A stretch of 51,500 bases of DNA from Clostridia bacterium (GTDB lineage: Bacteria; Bacillota; Clostridia; UMGS1840): positions 1 through 51,500 of the forward strand of contig JAGAKI010000021.1 in NCBI GenBank assembly GCA_017625695.1, in the 5' to 3' direction. Numbering within the stretch: position 1 is the first letter of the stretch; every line of letters starts with the position of its first letter. Shown here piece after piece: positions 1 to 8,056 of the stretch. The translations under genes were made by a program, and so were the position numbers. The notes beneath the pieces were generated by a model that did no database searches, had not been told where the DNA came from, and worked only from the letters and a program-made list of their open reading frames with translations.

Positions 1-410
1 GAAGATATAGTAATAAACTTATCGTGAACTATGTTATTACTGTCTGCCATTTTATCGCTGAATATCTCTGCAAGTTCCTCTGCATACACCTTGTAATTTT
101 CTTCTCCGTTTGGTGTCGCAAGACTTGAAAGAACTTCTTTGCTTAACTGTCTGTTAAACACACTTATCTTTGCCATTGCATCAGTAGGCAGACCGTTTAT
201 GAGTGCAGAGTGAGCAAGAAACATAGAGAGTTGGTCATCATCCGAAGCTACGGCATAATTCACATCAGAAAATCTCCATGTTTTAGAATAAGTGTGTCCG
301 CATTTGAAGATTCCGTCCTTATACAATCTGTCAATCGGTATTGATTGCTGAACTGTTTTCGGGATTCTTCTTTTTTCCTTTTTTGGTTTTTTCTTTCCGA
401 ACAGAAACAT
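1..410 (-). CDS. VirB4/TraE-like conjugation ATPase, N-terminal part (cut by window edge)
   Basis: The minus strand is open from an ATG at 410 to the window edge, about 136 codons, behind a good ribosome site (AAGGAGG a few bases upstream). The visible part begins MFLFGKKKPKKEKRRIPKTV and continues with an acidic, helical stretch; the Walker motifs would lie outside the window. Family assignment rests on position: in Tn1549/CTn-type elements the gene directly after the PrgI-family gene encodes the VirB4-like ATPase that energises the mating channel, and the lysine-rich start fits. It overlaps the end of the PrgI gene by 80 bases in another frame, which suggests translational coupling. The family call is inference, because the catalytic domain cannot be seen. 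Confidence 0.75.
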   Translation of the reverse strand, partial: MFLFGKKKPKKEKRRIPKTVQQSIPIDRLYKDGIFKCGHTYSKTWRFSDVNYAVASDDDQLSMFLAHSALINGLPTDAMAKISVFNRQLSKEVLSSLATPNGEENYKVYAEELAEIFSDKMADSNNIVHDKFITIS

Positions 411-741
411 CTTTTAATACCTCCTTGTAAGCTTCATAAATATAGTTTTCAGATTGATATGTGCGAACTCCCGAACAGAGAAATTCGCTATAAATATATG
501 CCACTACAAACTGTTCAAAGTTCATTCCGTTGTAGTTGAAGAACCCTGCTGCAGCAAGAGGTGCCGCACATACAATACAAAGCCAAGACACGGTTTCCTT
601 ATCTAAAACATTTGAAAGTCCAAAATAGATACCAACTGCTGCTCCTACTGCTCCGAGAGAGCACATAAACTGTCGCATTGAAAGTCCCATAAACAGACTT
701 TCGTGGTAATCTTTAATTTCTTTGTTTATACGAATTTCCAA
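331..741 (-). CDS. PrgI-family conjugal transfer membrane protein
   Basis: 136 residues starting at TTG behind AAGGAGG with a 9-nt gap. It opens MEIRINKEIKDYHESLFMGL, followed by two hydrophobic segments (about residues 25-45 and 53-70), then a short soluble part and a lysine-rich tail. This layout matches the PrgI family, small inner-membrane proteins of Gram-positive conjugation machines usually encoded just before the VirB4-like ATPase, as here. Its role is presumably as a VirB3-like partner anchoring the ATPase to the membrane channel. The last 27 codons overlap the start of the ATPase gene in another frame. Confidence 0.85.
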   Translation of the reverse strand: MEIRINKEIKDYHESLFMGLSMRQFMCSLGAVGAAVGIYFGLSNVLDKETVSWLCIVCAAPLAAAGFFNYNGMNFEQFVVAYIYSEFLCSGVRTYQSENYIYEAYKEVLKDVSVRKEKTKKGKKKNPENSSAINTD

Positions 742-755
742 AGTTCGTTACCTCC

Positions 756-1328
756 TTATCTTTCAGGCTCGTTTTTTTGCGGAGCTTTCGGCTGAATATC
801 CGTAGGCTTTCTACCGTCCTTTGGCTTAATAAAATCAATCTTGTCGCATACCGACATTGTTTGATGTGTAAGAGGTCTTTGCCAAGATTTATGAGTCGGT
901 GCCCACTTAAATCCGTTCTTTTTGAGAACTTCAATCTGTTCGTCCGAAGGCTTTTCAGGGAAGTTGAGCTGAAGTCTGTTGTTTGCAAGGTTGACTACCG
1001 CTTCGCCCCCGTCAAACTCCCAACTCTTAAAAACAGTTTCAGGTTTTGTCTGTATTCTTTCAATAACTGCTTTAAGTCTGTCGATCTCCTTGCGGTTTTC
1101 CGTAAAGAACTGACCGGGATATGGTGTAGCCTGACCGTCTTTTACTCTTTTATCAAGCTCCATAGCTGTTTCATTCGGCACTTCAGGATGACCGAGAGTT
1201 GTATTGTTTTCTTTGTAATAATCATTTACCGACTGCATATAGGTAAGTCTGCTTTCAAGCATTTCAATATTCTCCTGAAGCTTTATTACCGTATCAAATT
1301 CATTACTTTTAATTACATTGTTAAACAT
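756..1328 (-). CDS. mobile-element accessory protein with a KWAPTHKSWQRPLT-type domain
   Basis: 190 residues from an ATG behind AAGGAGG. The N-terminal half (about 1-90) is predicted helical and charged. The C-terminal half (about 100-160) carries a compact motif with VVNLANNRLQLNFPEKP followed by NGFKWAPTHKSWQRPLT. I know this domain type from proteins of ICEs and phage-like elements of Firmicutes, where it is attached to helicases or antirestriction-type polyproteins; its biochemical role is not established as far as I know. There is no signal peptide or membrane segment. It sits inside the transfer operon between the TrbL-like and PrgI genes, so it is probably a cytosolic element-encoded accessory protein. 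Confidence 0.7.
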   Translation of the reverse strand: MFNNVIKSNEFDTVIKLQENIEMLESRLTYMQSVNDYYKENNTTLGHPEVPNETAMELDKRVKDGQATPYPGQFFTENRKEIDRLKAVIERIQTKPETVFKSWEFDGGEAVVNLANNRLQLNFPEKPSDEQIEVLKKNGFKWAPTHKSWQRPLTHQTMSVCDKIDFIKPKDGRKPTDIQPKAPQKNEPER

Positions 1329-1342
1329 AGATTTTATCCTCC

Positions 1343-2182
1343 TTATGTTCCAAGCATTTCTTTAATAATTCTGTCTGAACCCTTAATAAGTCCGACTAAT
1401 ACAAGCATATTGAAAATTACTTCACCGATATATTTCCATATCATAGTTACAGTAGTTATGCTCGTATCAAGTGTCGGTGTACTTGAACTTGAAAAGGCAG
1501 AAAATATTATACACGCAAGTACAATTACTGCACCTTCCAAACATACACCCACATAAGATTTTACAAAGTGTTTTCCCATTTCTGCCGTTGTTTCTCCGGC
1601 GAATGTTGCAAGTGGTACGGGAGCAAGCGCCGTGTACATATATAGTCTGAAAAATCTTCCGTAAACCGACATTATCATAATAAATGACATTATGGTTATA
1701 AAAAGACTTCCCAAAATTGTAACAAGCCACAGAGGAATACTTGCCCAAAAGCCTGCATCTTCTACCGCAGTTTCAATAGCTGCCGGTAGTGATACAGATG
1801 CACCGCCAACACCACCTAAAGAACCTGCTATCTGAGAAACAACACCACCGCAGATAGTGTATAAAGCTACCATTAAATCCATTGCATAGGTAATGGCAAC
1901 TTTGGCCGCTACAAAACGGATAAAGTGCCTGAGTGCATATTCCGGTCTTTGAAAATCTCGGAAGGATGCCGTACTTTTGAATATAGACATAGCAAAAAAG
2001 AGAACAAGCAAGCCAAGACCGATAGCTTGAAGTCCTCCGTTAATGCCTTGAACAACCGACCAAACTGTTCCACCCTTAAAGTGTTCAGGTGAGGTTGTTA
2101 CCAAAGTCCATATTTCAGCCATTTTATCGTTCCAAGTAGCAAAAGCATTTTCCAAGTTGGCAACAATCCAATTATCGCTCAA
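1343..2182 (-). CDS. VirB6/TrbL-like conjugal transfer membrane protein
   Basis: 279 residues from a TTG start 8-9 nt behind AAGGAGG. It has about six hydrophobic segments (around residues 48-68, 90-112, 150-185, 190-205, 215-240 and 250-270) with short polar loops, and a soluble N-terminus rich in Trp and acidic residues. Length and layout match the VirB6/TrbL-type pore protein of Tn1549-like elements (CD1112 type). In that family it forms part of the inner-membrane channel of the type IV secretion apparatus. It follows the pilin-like gene by about 60 bases and precedes the accessory gene at 1328 by 14 bases, so it is part of one operon. Confidence 0.85.
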   Translation of the reverse strand: MSDNWIVANLENAFATWNDKMAEIWTLVTTSPEHFKGGTVWSVVQGINGGLQAIGLGLLVLFFAMSIFKSTASFRDFQRPEYALRHFIRFVAAKVAITYAMDLMVALYTICGGVVSQIAGSLGGVGGASVSLPAAIETAVEDAGFWASIPLWLVTILGSLFITIMSFIMIMSVYGRFFRLYMYTALAPVPLATFAGETTAEMGKHFVKSYVGVCLEGAVIVLACIIFSAFSSSSTPTLDTSITTVTMIWKYIGEVIFNMLVLVGLIKGSDRIIKEMLGT

Positions 2183-2242
2183 AAGTATTCACCTCCTTAA
2201 AGGATACTGCCACCCATAAGGGCGGCAGTATAGCAGAACCTA

Positions 2243-2563
2243 TTACATAATCATATCAAGTATATCTTTTGCAAATGCGATAATTACACCGCCGAAGAAT
2301 GTAAGGAAGCCGTTAGCTCTCTGCGAAGCATCGTGAGATTTCAGGGATAGACCAATCTGCACAATACCGAAGCCGAGCAAAATAAGACCGATTGCTTTGA
2401 TTGCAGAGAAGATAAAGTCAGACAAGCTATTGATTGTATCAAGCGGACTTGCGGCGAACACGGTATTCGTCATAAGACACATTACCACCGCTATAATCAT
2501 AAGCATCATTTTTGACTTCTTCAAAACCATAGTAGCCTTTTCGATTTTGTTATTCTTTTTCAT
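2243..2563 (-). CDS. VirB2/TrbC (Maff2)-like small membrane protein
   Basis: 106 residues from an ATG behind GGAGG. The N-terminus is lysine-rich and followed by a hydrophobic segment ending in VFAAS, which looks like a signal peptide (cleavage near residue 38). The mature part has two hydrophobic helices (about 48-68 and 85-100) separated by a short polar loop with SHDASQRANG. Two helices around a short polar loop after a long leader is the VirB2/TrbC pilin layout, and the spacing resembles Maff2-type proteins encoded before the TrbL-like gene in CTn elements. Probable role: pilin-like subunit of the transfer channel. Confidence 0.78.
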   Translation of the reverse strand: MKKNNKIEKATMVLKKSKMMLMIIAVVMCLMTNTVFAASPLDTINSLSDFIFSAIKAIGLILLGFGIVQIGLSLKSHDASQRANGFLTFFGGVIIAFAKDILDMIM

Positions 2564-2570
2564 AGTAAAG

Positions 2571-3221
2571 TTACCTCCATAATTTAGATTTGATTTTTTT
2601 GATTATTTGAAGCAAATTGTTATTTGTCTGCTTCTCTTGTGGTTGTTCTGTTTCTTTGGGTTCTTCTGTTGGAACTGAATCAGTTTTTTTGACTTCTGTG
2701 ATAAAACGAACCTTTATGTTTTGAACATACTGACTGAGTTCATTGTCAAATACAGAAATCTGTGTTTTACCGCCTTTGGGAATAGAAACAACATCATCAA
2801 TCGTTACTCTGATTTCTTGCTCAGTTACAATATTTCCATCCTTATCAAGAACCTCCGGAATGTAGCTTACAAGCAGATTTTTTATTGGAACTGTTTCTTT
2901 CAATGTGTTTGTAACTGTTACCACATATCTGCTTACTTCAGCTTTTCCTTCTTCGTCTGTGCGATTTTCTAATTCAGTATAGAATACCGCAACACCCTTT
3001 AAGTTCGTTTGTGCTTTCATCACCTCATTCCGTTTATTGCTCACAAAATCTCCCTCCTTTAAATCAACTACGATTTCTGATACATCTACAAATTCATCAA
3101 CCTCAAATGACAAACTCTCTCTGAAATATTTTCCTTGCTTGTTATGCGTATATGGAACTGCACCGCCATCTGAAGTAAATTTGATGTTAGGATGTGAAAG
3201 AATATCGAACTTCTTATCCAT
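2571..3221 (-). CDS. unrecognised element protein, beta-rich with Pro/Glu-rich C-terminal linker
   Basis: 216 residues if read from the ATG at 3221. I do not recognise the family. Residues about 1-165 look beta-rich and soluble (VVTVTNTLKETVPIKNLL, ISVFDNELSQYVQNIKV), reminiscent of an Ig-like or adhesion fold. They are followed by a Glu/Pro/Thr-rich linker (about 178-198) and a basic tail. There is no signal peptide. The start is doubtful: no good Shine-Dalgarno site precedes the ATG, and the first 136 bases overlap the end of the upstream reading frame. The gene may be translated by coupling, or it may be the second part of a larger gene broken by a frameshift. It ends 8 bases before the pilin-like gene starts. 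Confidence 0.6.
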   Translation of the reverse strand: MDKKFDILSHPNIKFTSDGGAVPYTHNKQGKYFRESLSFEVDEFVDVSEIVVDLKEGDFVSNKRNEVMKAQTNLKGVAVFYTELENRTDEEGKAEVSRYVVTVTNTLKETVPIKNLLVSYIPEVLDKDGNIVTEQEIRVTIDDVVSIPKGGKTQISVFDNELSQYVQNIKVRFITEVKKTDSVPTEEPKETEQPQEKQTNNNLLQIIKKIKSKLWR

Positions 3222-4201
3222 AATTGGCTTTTCACCACGAATAAAAATAAGTGCGTTACTATAAATTTAATTAAATCGTATAATGCACTTCCAAATGCAC
3301 CGCAAAAGAAAACAACTAAAAGATAGATCATCATACTTAATTTACTGATTTTCTTGTGTTCCATAGTAAAATAAAAATTATAATGAGCTTTCATATTTGA
3401 ATCACGTTCTTCAACCCATTGGTATGTAATTGAATTTGCGCAATCGTAATCTTTGGGCGAGTAGTTTTTGTTAAGCTCTTCTTCGAGGCGTCTTATACGA
3501 TAGCATGTTGAATCATTCATTTCGTATTCGTCGCCAAGAGAGATTGTAACGAGAGCTTTTCTTATTCGCTGTTCATGCAAAACTTCAATTTCATTAATTT
3601 CAGATGGCAGGAGTCGTGCCTCATTTATTCTTATTGAATATCCGTATTTTTCAGAGATAATAGGACTTTGAATCAACGAATTTATTTTATCAAATATACT
3701 ACCTACATCTATTGTCGAAGCAAAAATCTCATCCAATGTTTTATGCGGTATTCTGAATATCAGGTATGCTTCATCGGATGTTATAAAGTCCTTGATAAAT
3801 TCAAGATCCACAGTAATAACCGTTCCGTATGAAACTTTTTTTACTTCTGTAAATTCATTTGTAAGATTGATAAGGCTTACAGTTCTATTGTCATAGCGAA
3901 GCTCTGAAGTGTATTTGTTTTTTTCGGAATCAACCTTGCCGTTGGTATTAAACAGTGCTCTTAAAGCAGAACTATCCGAGAGCATATATGACAAATCGGT
4001 GATGTCGCTTTTCTCTATTTCAAAGGGAACAAAAAAGTTAACCGATTTTGCTTCTTTTGCTCCATACACACGCACGCTTATATCAACATAGCTTCTGCCT
4101 CTTGGGTTTATCCACTCATTTAAGTAGATTGTGCTTCTGTCATCGCCGTCAATCCATAATGCCCAGCCATCATCAGCAAATCTTCTTTTTTTATTTCCCA
4201 C
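3086..4201 (-). CDS. unrecognised protein with C-terminal membrane segment
   Basis: 371 residues read from a GTG at 4201 behind AAGGGG, 3 bases after the GGDEF gene stops. Family not recognised. About 290 soluble residues of mixed alpha/beta character (RGRSYVDISVRVYGAKEAK, SYGTVITVDLEFIKDF) precede one or two hydrophobic helices (about residues 290-325). The last 45 residues after the membrane part have odd composition (Ile/Phe/Leu/Arg/His) and lie in the region overlapping the next gene, whose frame looks far more natural there. The true protein therefore probably ended near residue 325, and the tail may reflect a lost stop or an indel. Expected location is cytosolic with a membrane anchor. 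Confidence 0.6.
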   Translation of the reverse strand: MGNKKRRFADDGWALWIDGDDRSTIYLNEWINPRGRSYVDISVRVYGAKEAKSVNFFVPFEIEKSDITDLSYMLSDSSALRALFNTNGKVDSEKNKYTSELRYDNRTVSLINLTNEFTEVKKVSYGTVITVDLEFIKDFITSDEAYLIFRIPHKTLDEIFASTIDVGSIFDKINSLIQSPIISEKYGYSIRINEARLLPSEINEIEVLHEQRIRKALVTISLGDEYEMNDSTCYRIRRLEEELNKNYSPKDYDCANSITYQWVEERDSNMKAHYNFYFTMEHKKISKLSMMIYLLVVFFCGAFGSALYDLIKFIVTHLFLFVVKSQLWIRSSIFFHILTSNLLQMAVQFHIRITSKENISERVCHLRLMNL

Positions 4202-4204
4202 GCT

Positions 4205-4891
4205 TTATTTCAACCCCTTAATTTTTCGTTTGTTCTCATACATAGCATCGTCTGCTCTGTTAAATACATCCATAAAGTTTGTGTCCTTTCCCGAATCATA
4301 TCTTGCAAAGCCTTTCGCAATGCTTACAGGAGTGGACTCTTTATCTATATCCACCGACTTACAAAGACACTCTTCATCGAAAATTTTAAGAAGCTCTTTC
4401 ACATCATCAAGGTCACGGTTTTTAAGGATAACTAAAAATTCATCGCCGCCGATTCTGAAAACAGGACTTCTTTTAAATGTGTCTGATATAACCCGTGCCG
4501 CGCTTACAATAAGCTTGTTGCCCACATCGTGACCGTATCTGTCATTCGTTTCTTTAAGATAGTTGATATCAAAAACCAAAACACCAAAATCGATTTCTCC
4601 CGTTTCAATTTCTTTATCAAAATCATTAATCCATGCCCAGTAGGAATTTGTGTTCCTAAGCCCTGTAAGTGAATCGCGATAGGCTAAAAGATGCTGCAGT
4701 TTTTCATGTTCTTTAAGATGAAGTGCCATATTCTCAAATGCAGTACTTAAGAGTTTTATTTCATATGTGTTACTGTTTACTATCTCAACATCATAATCTC
4801 CGTTTGAAAGTTTTACAGATGCCTCTGTCAATTTTTTCAAAGGATATACAATTCTTCTAACAACAAGAATTGCTACGAGAGAAAACAGCAC
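4205..4891 (-). CDS. HAMP-GGDEF diguanylate cyclase, N-terminally truncated
   Basis: 228 residues from a GTG at 4891. It opens with the end of a membrane helix (LFSLVAILVVRRIVYPLKKL), then a HAMP linker (about 13-65) and a GGDEF domain (about 66-228) with RDSLTGLRN, DINYLKETND and an intact GGDEF motif at 148-152, so c-di-GMP synthesis is possible. No RxxD inhibitory site is seen just before it. Family members normally have two membrane helices flanking an extracellular sensor, which is missing here. A short frame starting at 4955 encodes the first helix out of frame with this one (see 4857-4955), so the gene looks internally deleted and shifted. It lies 30 bases behind the 790-residue secreted protein gene and may be cotranscribed with it. 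Confidence 0.8.
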   Translation of the reverse strand: MLFSLVAILVVRRIVYPLKKLTEASVKLSNGDYDVEIVNSNTYEIKLLSTAFENMALHLKEHEKLQHLLAYRDSLTGLRNTNSYWAWINDFDKEIETGEIDFGVLVFDINYLKETNDRYGHDVGNKLIVSAARVISDTFKRSPVFRIGGDEFLVILKNRDLDDVKELLKIFDEECLCKSVDIDKESTPVSIAKGFARYDSGKDTNFMDVFNRADDAMYENKRKIKGLK

Positions 4892-4955
4892 AGCAACTTA
4901 CAGTTATACTCAAAGATAATACAACTGAAAAAACAGCGATAAGTATTTTTTTCAT
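4857..4955 (-). pseudogene. 5' fragment of the GGDEF gene (first membrane helix)
   Basis: An ATG at 4955 behind a GGAG-type ribosome site opens a 32-codon frame encoding MKKILIAVFSVVLSLSITV and then a non-sensical Cys/Ser-rich end. The first 19 residues look like the N-terminal helix of a membrane-bound diguanylate cyclase. The frame overlaps the truncated HAMP-GGDEF frame with a one-base offset. Restoring the offset would give one continuous hydrophobic run straight into the HAMP linker, with no sensor domain between. I read it as the scar of an in-gene deletion. Confidence 0.6.
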
Positions 4956-4984
4956 TTATAATATGTCACTCCTTAATCATTTAA

Positions 4985-7357
4985 TTATTTACTTGATAAA
5001 TACATAGCATCATCTTCGGTAATCAGTGACAGCATATGATTTTCATCAACATATAAATCTGCCTTTTTGATTTGAATTGCAGTTTCCAAACCTTTACCCT
5101 TTTCTACATGTGCCATAACTAAACTTGCATTCCCCTGTTTTATGCCTTTTGCTGTGACTTGCATTAAGCCAACAGGGTAAAGTTCTGAATAAATTTTTTC
5201 AGACGGATAATCGGTAGCCTTTTCTGTAATTTCAAGCTTATCTTTTGTATAGTCAATAACCTTCCATTCGTATCCGTTGTCATATTCGCGTTCAAATAAT
5301 TGTTCAGCTTTGTAGTTATTTCTTGAATCGATATAGAAAAGTCCGGTATCAAAAGGAATTTCAACGCTGATTACACCAAGAGCATACGGTGCAAGTTCAC
5401 CCTGATTGAAATAAAGCACCATCGAATTGTGGGTGATGTAAAACTGAACGTATCCAAGAGCTTCATTCACATAATCATAAGTATATATATCAGCTGATTC
5501 AGGTGCTATCTCCTTTAACTTATCAACAAATAAATTTGTTACAAACTTAACCAAAGAAAAATCCAACTGATCTTCCATGAGTAATTCTGAAACAGAAAGT
5601 TCCACATTATTGTTTATGTGATATGTTCTTGACTCCATTGTTTTTGTAGGATGAACGCCGCCCACATTTACATATTTGTGGCTAACAAATGAAAGGTATC
5701 CCCAAATACTGTAAGTTTGTTCGTAAGTAAGTTCATAAACAAAAGGCACAAAAGCATCGCCCATTTGTTTTCGCAAAGCAAGTGCATCTTCCTTCTTTTC
5801 TCTTGCTTCTTCCAAAAGCCTGTCAACATCCCATTTATAATCGCTGTTAATTGTATCGAATGTTGGATTTTCATTGGGATTTTCTATGGCAGGATAATAT
5901 GCAACCACTTCAATTAACACATTTCCCTCATCGTCGGTTATGGTTTCTTCATATTTTTTTGCATGTATGGTATATGCTGATGCAGGTGAATAAATAGATA
6001 CATTTTTTGTATCTCCTGCCCAATCCACATCGCACTCAAACGCCTCTGATATTGCTCTGAGTGGCACTAATGTTCTACCGTCTTTTATTTTTGCAGGTAC
6101 ATCAAGGTCTATTTCCTTGCCATTAAAATACATCTTGTTTTCGCCTATGGTAAGCATCAAGCTATCATCTGCTCTTCGTGCGGAAACAATCTGTTTGCCG
6201 TCCTCTTCGGAATAATAAACTGCACAGCCCATGGTTTCAAAAATAGTTCTGAACGGAACCAGAGTTCTTCCATTTTCAATAATAGGCTCAACATCAAAAG
6301 TCAGCAAATTGTTGTTGTAAATAACATCCAATTGATCTTTATTTTTTTCATTAAATGCCAAAAGACGTTTGCCTACATTTTCTTCAAGATTTCTGAAAAA
6401 GAACTGATAATCATAAAGATGATAGATACCATCATCAAAAAGTTTTCCGGGGTAATCTTCAGGCTTTACATCTGTAACCTTAAGCGTTCCTCTTTCTTCA
6501 TCTATGTAAGCACCGGTAAGATTTGGAATTTCTTCCTTGATGTTTCCTGAATAATCGGTAAAACAAGCACCTTGATTCAGAGACTTATCGGCAACTTCTG
6601 ATGTTGTTTTCCAGTTAAGCGGATTTATAGAGTATGTTTTTTCATTTTCACCAACTATTAATGAAGAAGTAATATCCTTATCTTCACTGTTGAATGTAAC
6701 AATCACACCTGTATCTGTTTCTCCTTTTGCAGGCATAAGATGCGGATATTCTTTCACCTCATCTTCGGTAAGCTTCCAACCAATAGGGTATGCCGCAACA
6801 AGTCTTCTCTGATACTGTGGTTCATCAAACAAATCTTTCATCAAACGGATTATCATATCCGCACCCTGCGAAAATCCCGCAAGTATCAATGGTCTTGTGG
6901 CGTCTGTCTGATCAGCAAAGTAAAGAAATGCTTTTTTAACGTCTTCGTAAGCCGCACTAAGATATTTTTCCTGTTCTTCTTGGCTAAGGCTGTAAACAGG
7001 GAAGGTTGCCTGTCTGTAATATGGTGCGTAAACTCGGGTGGCATCCTCATAAATTCCAAGCTCCATGTTTGTAGCACCGTCAAAACTCTCGCGGTATTTT
7101 TCATCTGTTATGTATGCATTATAATTTCCTTCTTTGCCCATATCAACTGTTGGACATACAAAGAAAAGATCTGCAGGTTTGTCCTCCCCGTGATTCCAGC
7201 GTGACCAGAAATACATATTGGAATAGTCAACATATTCATCAAAAGGTGAATACTCTACAATAAATTCTTCTGAAAGTCCATCTTCAGCAAATGCTGTAAA
7301 CGATGACAAGCAAAGCACAACTGCGATAAATAAGCTTAAAAATCTTTTGGTTTTCAT
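4985..7357 (-). CDS. secreted multidomain protein: alpha/beta hydrolase, stalk domain, DUF4163/3298-like, chagasin-like
   Basis: 790 residues with a clear signal peptide (1-24, ending TAFA). Residues about 25-340 look like an alpha/beta hydrolase of the DUF3089 type with a nucleophile elbow GFSQGAD (161-167, Ser163). Residues about 343-455 form a copper-amine-oxidase-N-like stalk domain (paired ENGRTLVPFR and KDGRTLVPLR motifs). Residues about 460-665 resemble the DUF4163/DUF3298 (RsiV/PdaC-like) module, with NVGGVHPTK. The last ~110 residues carry NGYEWKVID and a late G-rich strand pair, which suggests a chagasin/I42 protease-inhibitor-like fold. Likely exported and cell-wall associated. The combination is unusual; the individual domain calls are from memory of motifs, the last being the weakest. 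Confidence 0.75.
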   Translation of the reverse strand: MKTKRFLSLFIAVVLCLSSFTAFAEDGLSEEFIVEYSPFDEYVDYSNMYFWSRWNHGEDKPADLFFVCPTVDMGKEGNYNAYITDEKYRESFDGATNMELGIYEDATRVYAPYYRQATFPVYSLSQEEQEKYLSAAYEDVKKAFLYFADQTDATRPLILAGFSQGADMIIRLMKDLFDEPQYQRRLVAAYPIGWKLTEDEVKEYPHLMPAKGETDTGVIVTFNSEDKDITSSLIVGENEKTYSINPLNWKTTSEVADKSLNQGACFTDYSGNIKEEIPNLTGAYIDEERGTLKVTDVKPEDYPGKLFDDGIYHLYDYQFFFRNLEENVGKRLLAFNEKNKDQLDVIYNNNLLTFDVEPIIENGRTLVPFRTIFETMGCAVYYSEEDGKQIVSARRADDSLMLTIGENKMYFNGKEIDLDVPAKIKDGRTLVPLRAISEAFECDVDWAGDTKNVSIYSPASAYTIHAKKYEETITDDEGNVLIEVVAYYPAIENPNENPTFDTINSDYKWDVDRLLEEAREKKEDALALRKQMGDAFVPFVYELTYEQTYSIWGYLSFVSHKYVNVGGVHPTKTMESRTYHINNNVELSVSELLMEDQLDFSLVKFVTNLFVDKLKEIAPESADIYTYDYVNEALGYVQFYITHNSMVLYFNQGELAPYALGVISVEIPFDTGLFYIDSRNNYKAEQLFEREYDNGYEWKVIDYTKDKLEITEKATDYPSEKIYSELYPVGLMQVTAKGIKQGNASLVMAHVEKGKGLETAIQIKKADLYVDENHMLSLITEDDAMYLSSK

Positions 7358-7452
7358 CTTTTTTCCTCCTGAATCATTTCATTACCCTGAATCTATTTTT
7401 CTTTGATTTCTCCACACATATCAGGTGATAAACAGATGCTTTCTTCAATTCT

Positions 7453-7560
7453 TTAACTTTGATTAAACTCCAAAGGATGGGGCAGGCTACTGTCAACAAG
7501 TATGAATGCATCCAATTCATATCCATCTTCAAAGTTTCTAAGTTTTATGATATCAGCATC
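7453..7560 (-). pseudogene. C-terminal gene remnant
   Basis: An in-frame stretch of 35 codons ending in TAA reads DADIIKLRNFEDGYELDAF and then ILVDSSLPHPLEFNQS. The composition is natural for a protein, but no start codon is available: a stop lies just upstream in frame. It sits directly behind a promoter-like sequence, as if the 5' part of a gene had been removed. I do not recognise the family. It could be a chance open frame. Confidence 0.35.
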
Positions 7561-7565
7561 TTTTT

Positions 7566-7606
7566 ATTTTATATTATAAAATCCGGTATGACAAACCTAT
7601 GACAAA
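7566..7606 (-). promoter_or_regulatory. promoter with tandem direct-repeat operator
   Basis: On the minus strand TTGTCA (7594-7589) and TAAAAT (7571-7566) are 17 bases apart. The 9-mer TATGACAAA (plus-strand reading) occurs at 7587-7595 and again at 7598-7606, an 11-bp period, with the inner copy covering the -35 box. Direct repeats one helical turn apart over a -35 box are typical of OmpR/PhoB-type response-regulator sites. The transcript would run into the gene remnant and then the secreted-protein gene. Confidence 0.45.
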
Positions 7607-7990
7607 GTAAAAAAATGTTAACAAGAAAAAACTATCCTACCCTCTTTCAAATCAAGAGATTACAACGATTGCCTTAATTTCGGTAAAATTCCAAACCAAA
7701 TTCAAGAGTAGTGCATGTGAATCGAAAAAGTTTATATAAACCACTGAAAATGCGGTAATAGTATAACGTGATAATTGCTCCCAAAATTCTCGGTGGGGGG
7801 CTTTTTGTTACCTTAATAAGTGAAAATAAGTATTCCGGTGTCACGGAGATAGCCTGGGGCATCTTCCTCCTTTTTCTTACAAAAAAACACATTTCCCCTC
7901 TGTTACTTTTGATTACTTTAACCATATCATTTCCGTCATTCACGAACCATTTTTTGGAACCATACACGTATCGCATGGTTCTTGTTATAG
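7607..7990. other. intergenic stretch without a convincing gene
   Basis: Both strands hold short open frames of up to about 100 codons, but none has a ribosome site, natural composition or a family I recognise. The stretch lies between the element-side genes and the carbohydrate operon, so it may contain the edge of the integrated DNA. I cannot see a clear attachment-site repeat within the window. Confidence 0.4.
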
Positions 7991-7991
7991 C

Positions 7992-8033
7992 AAAAAGCTG
8001 ACTTCACAATTTCTATGAAGTCAGCTTTTTTTG
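7992..8033 (-). terminator. rho-independent terminator of the carbohydrate operon
   Basis: A perfect 11-bp stem (7996-8006 with 8016-8026, arm AGCTGACTTCA) with a 9-nt loop is flanked by A-runs and T-runs, so it can work in both directions. It lies 24 bases after the last gene of the minus-strand operon. Confidence 0.9.
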
Positions 8034-8056
8034 AAAAACTGCAATATCTTGACAAA

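Noticed and set aside
7674-8001. Small genes on either strand in the gap before the carbohydrate operon
   Set aside because: No ribosome sites, no recognisable family, and composition looks like non-coding DNA.
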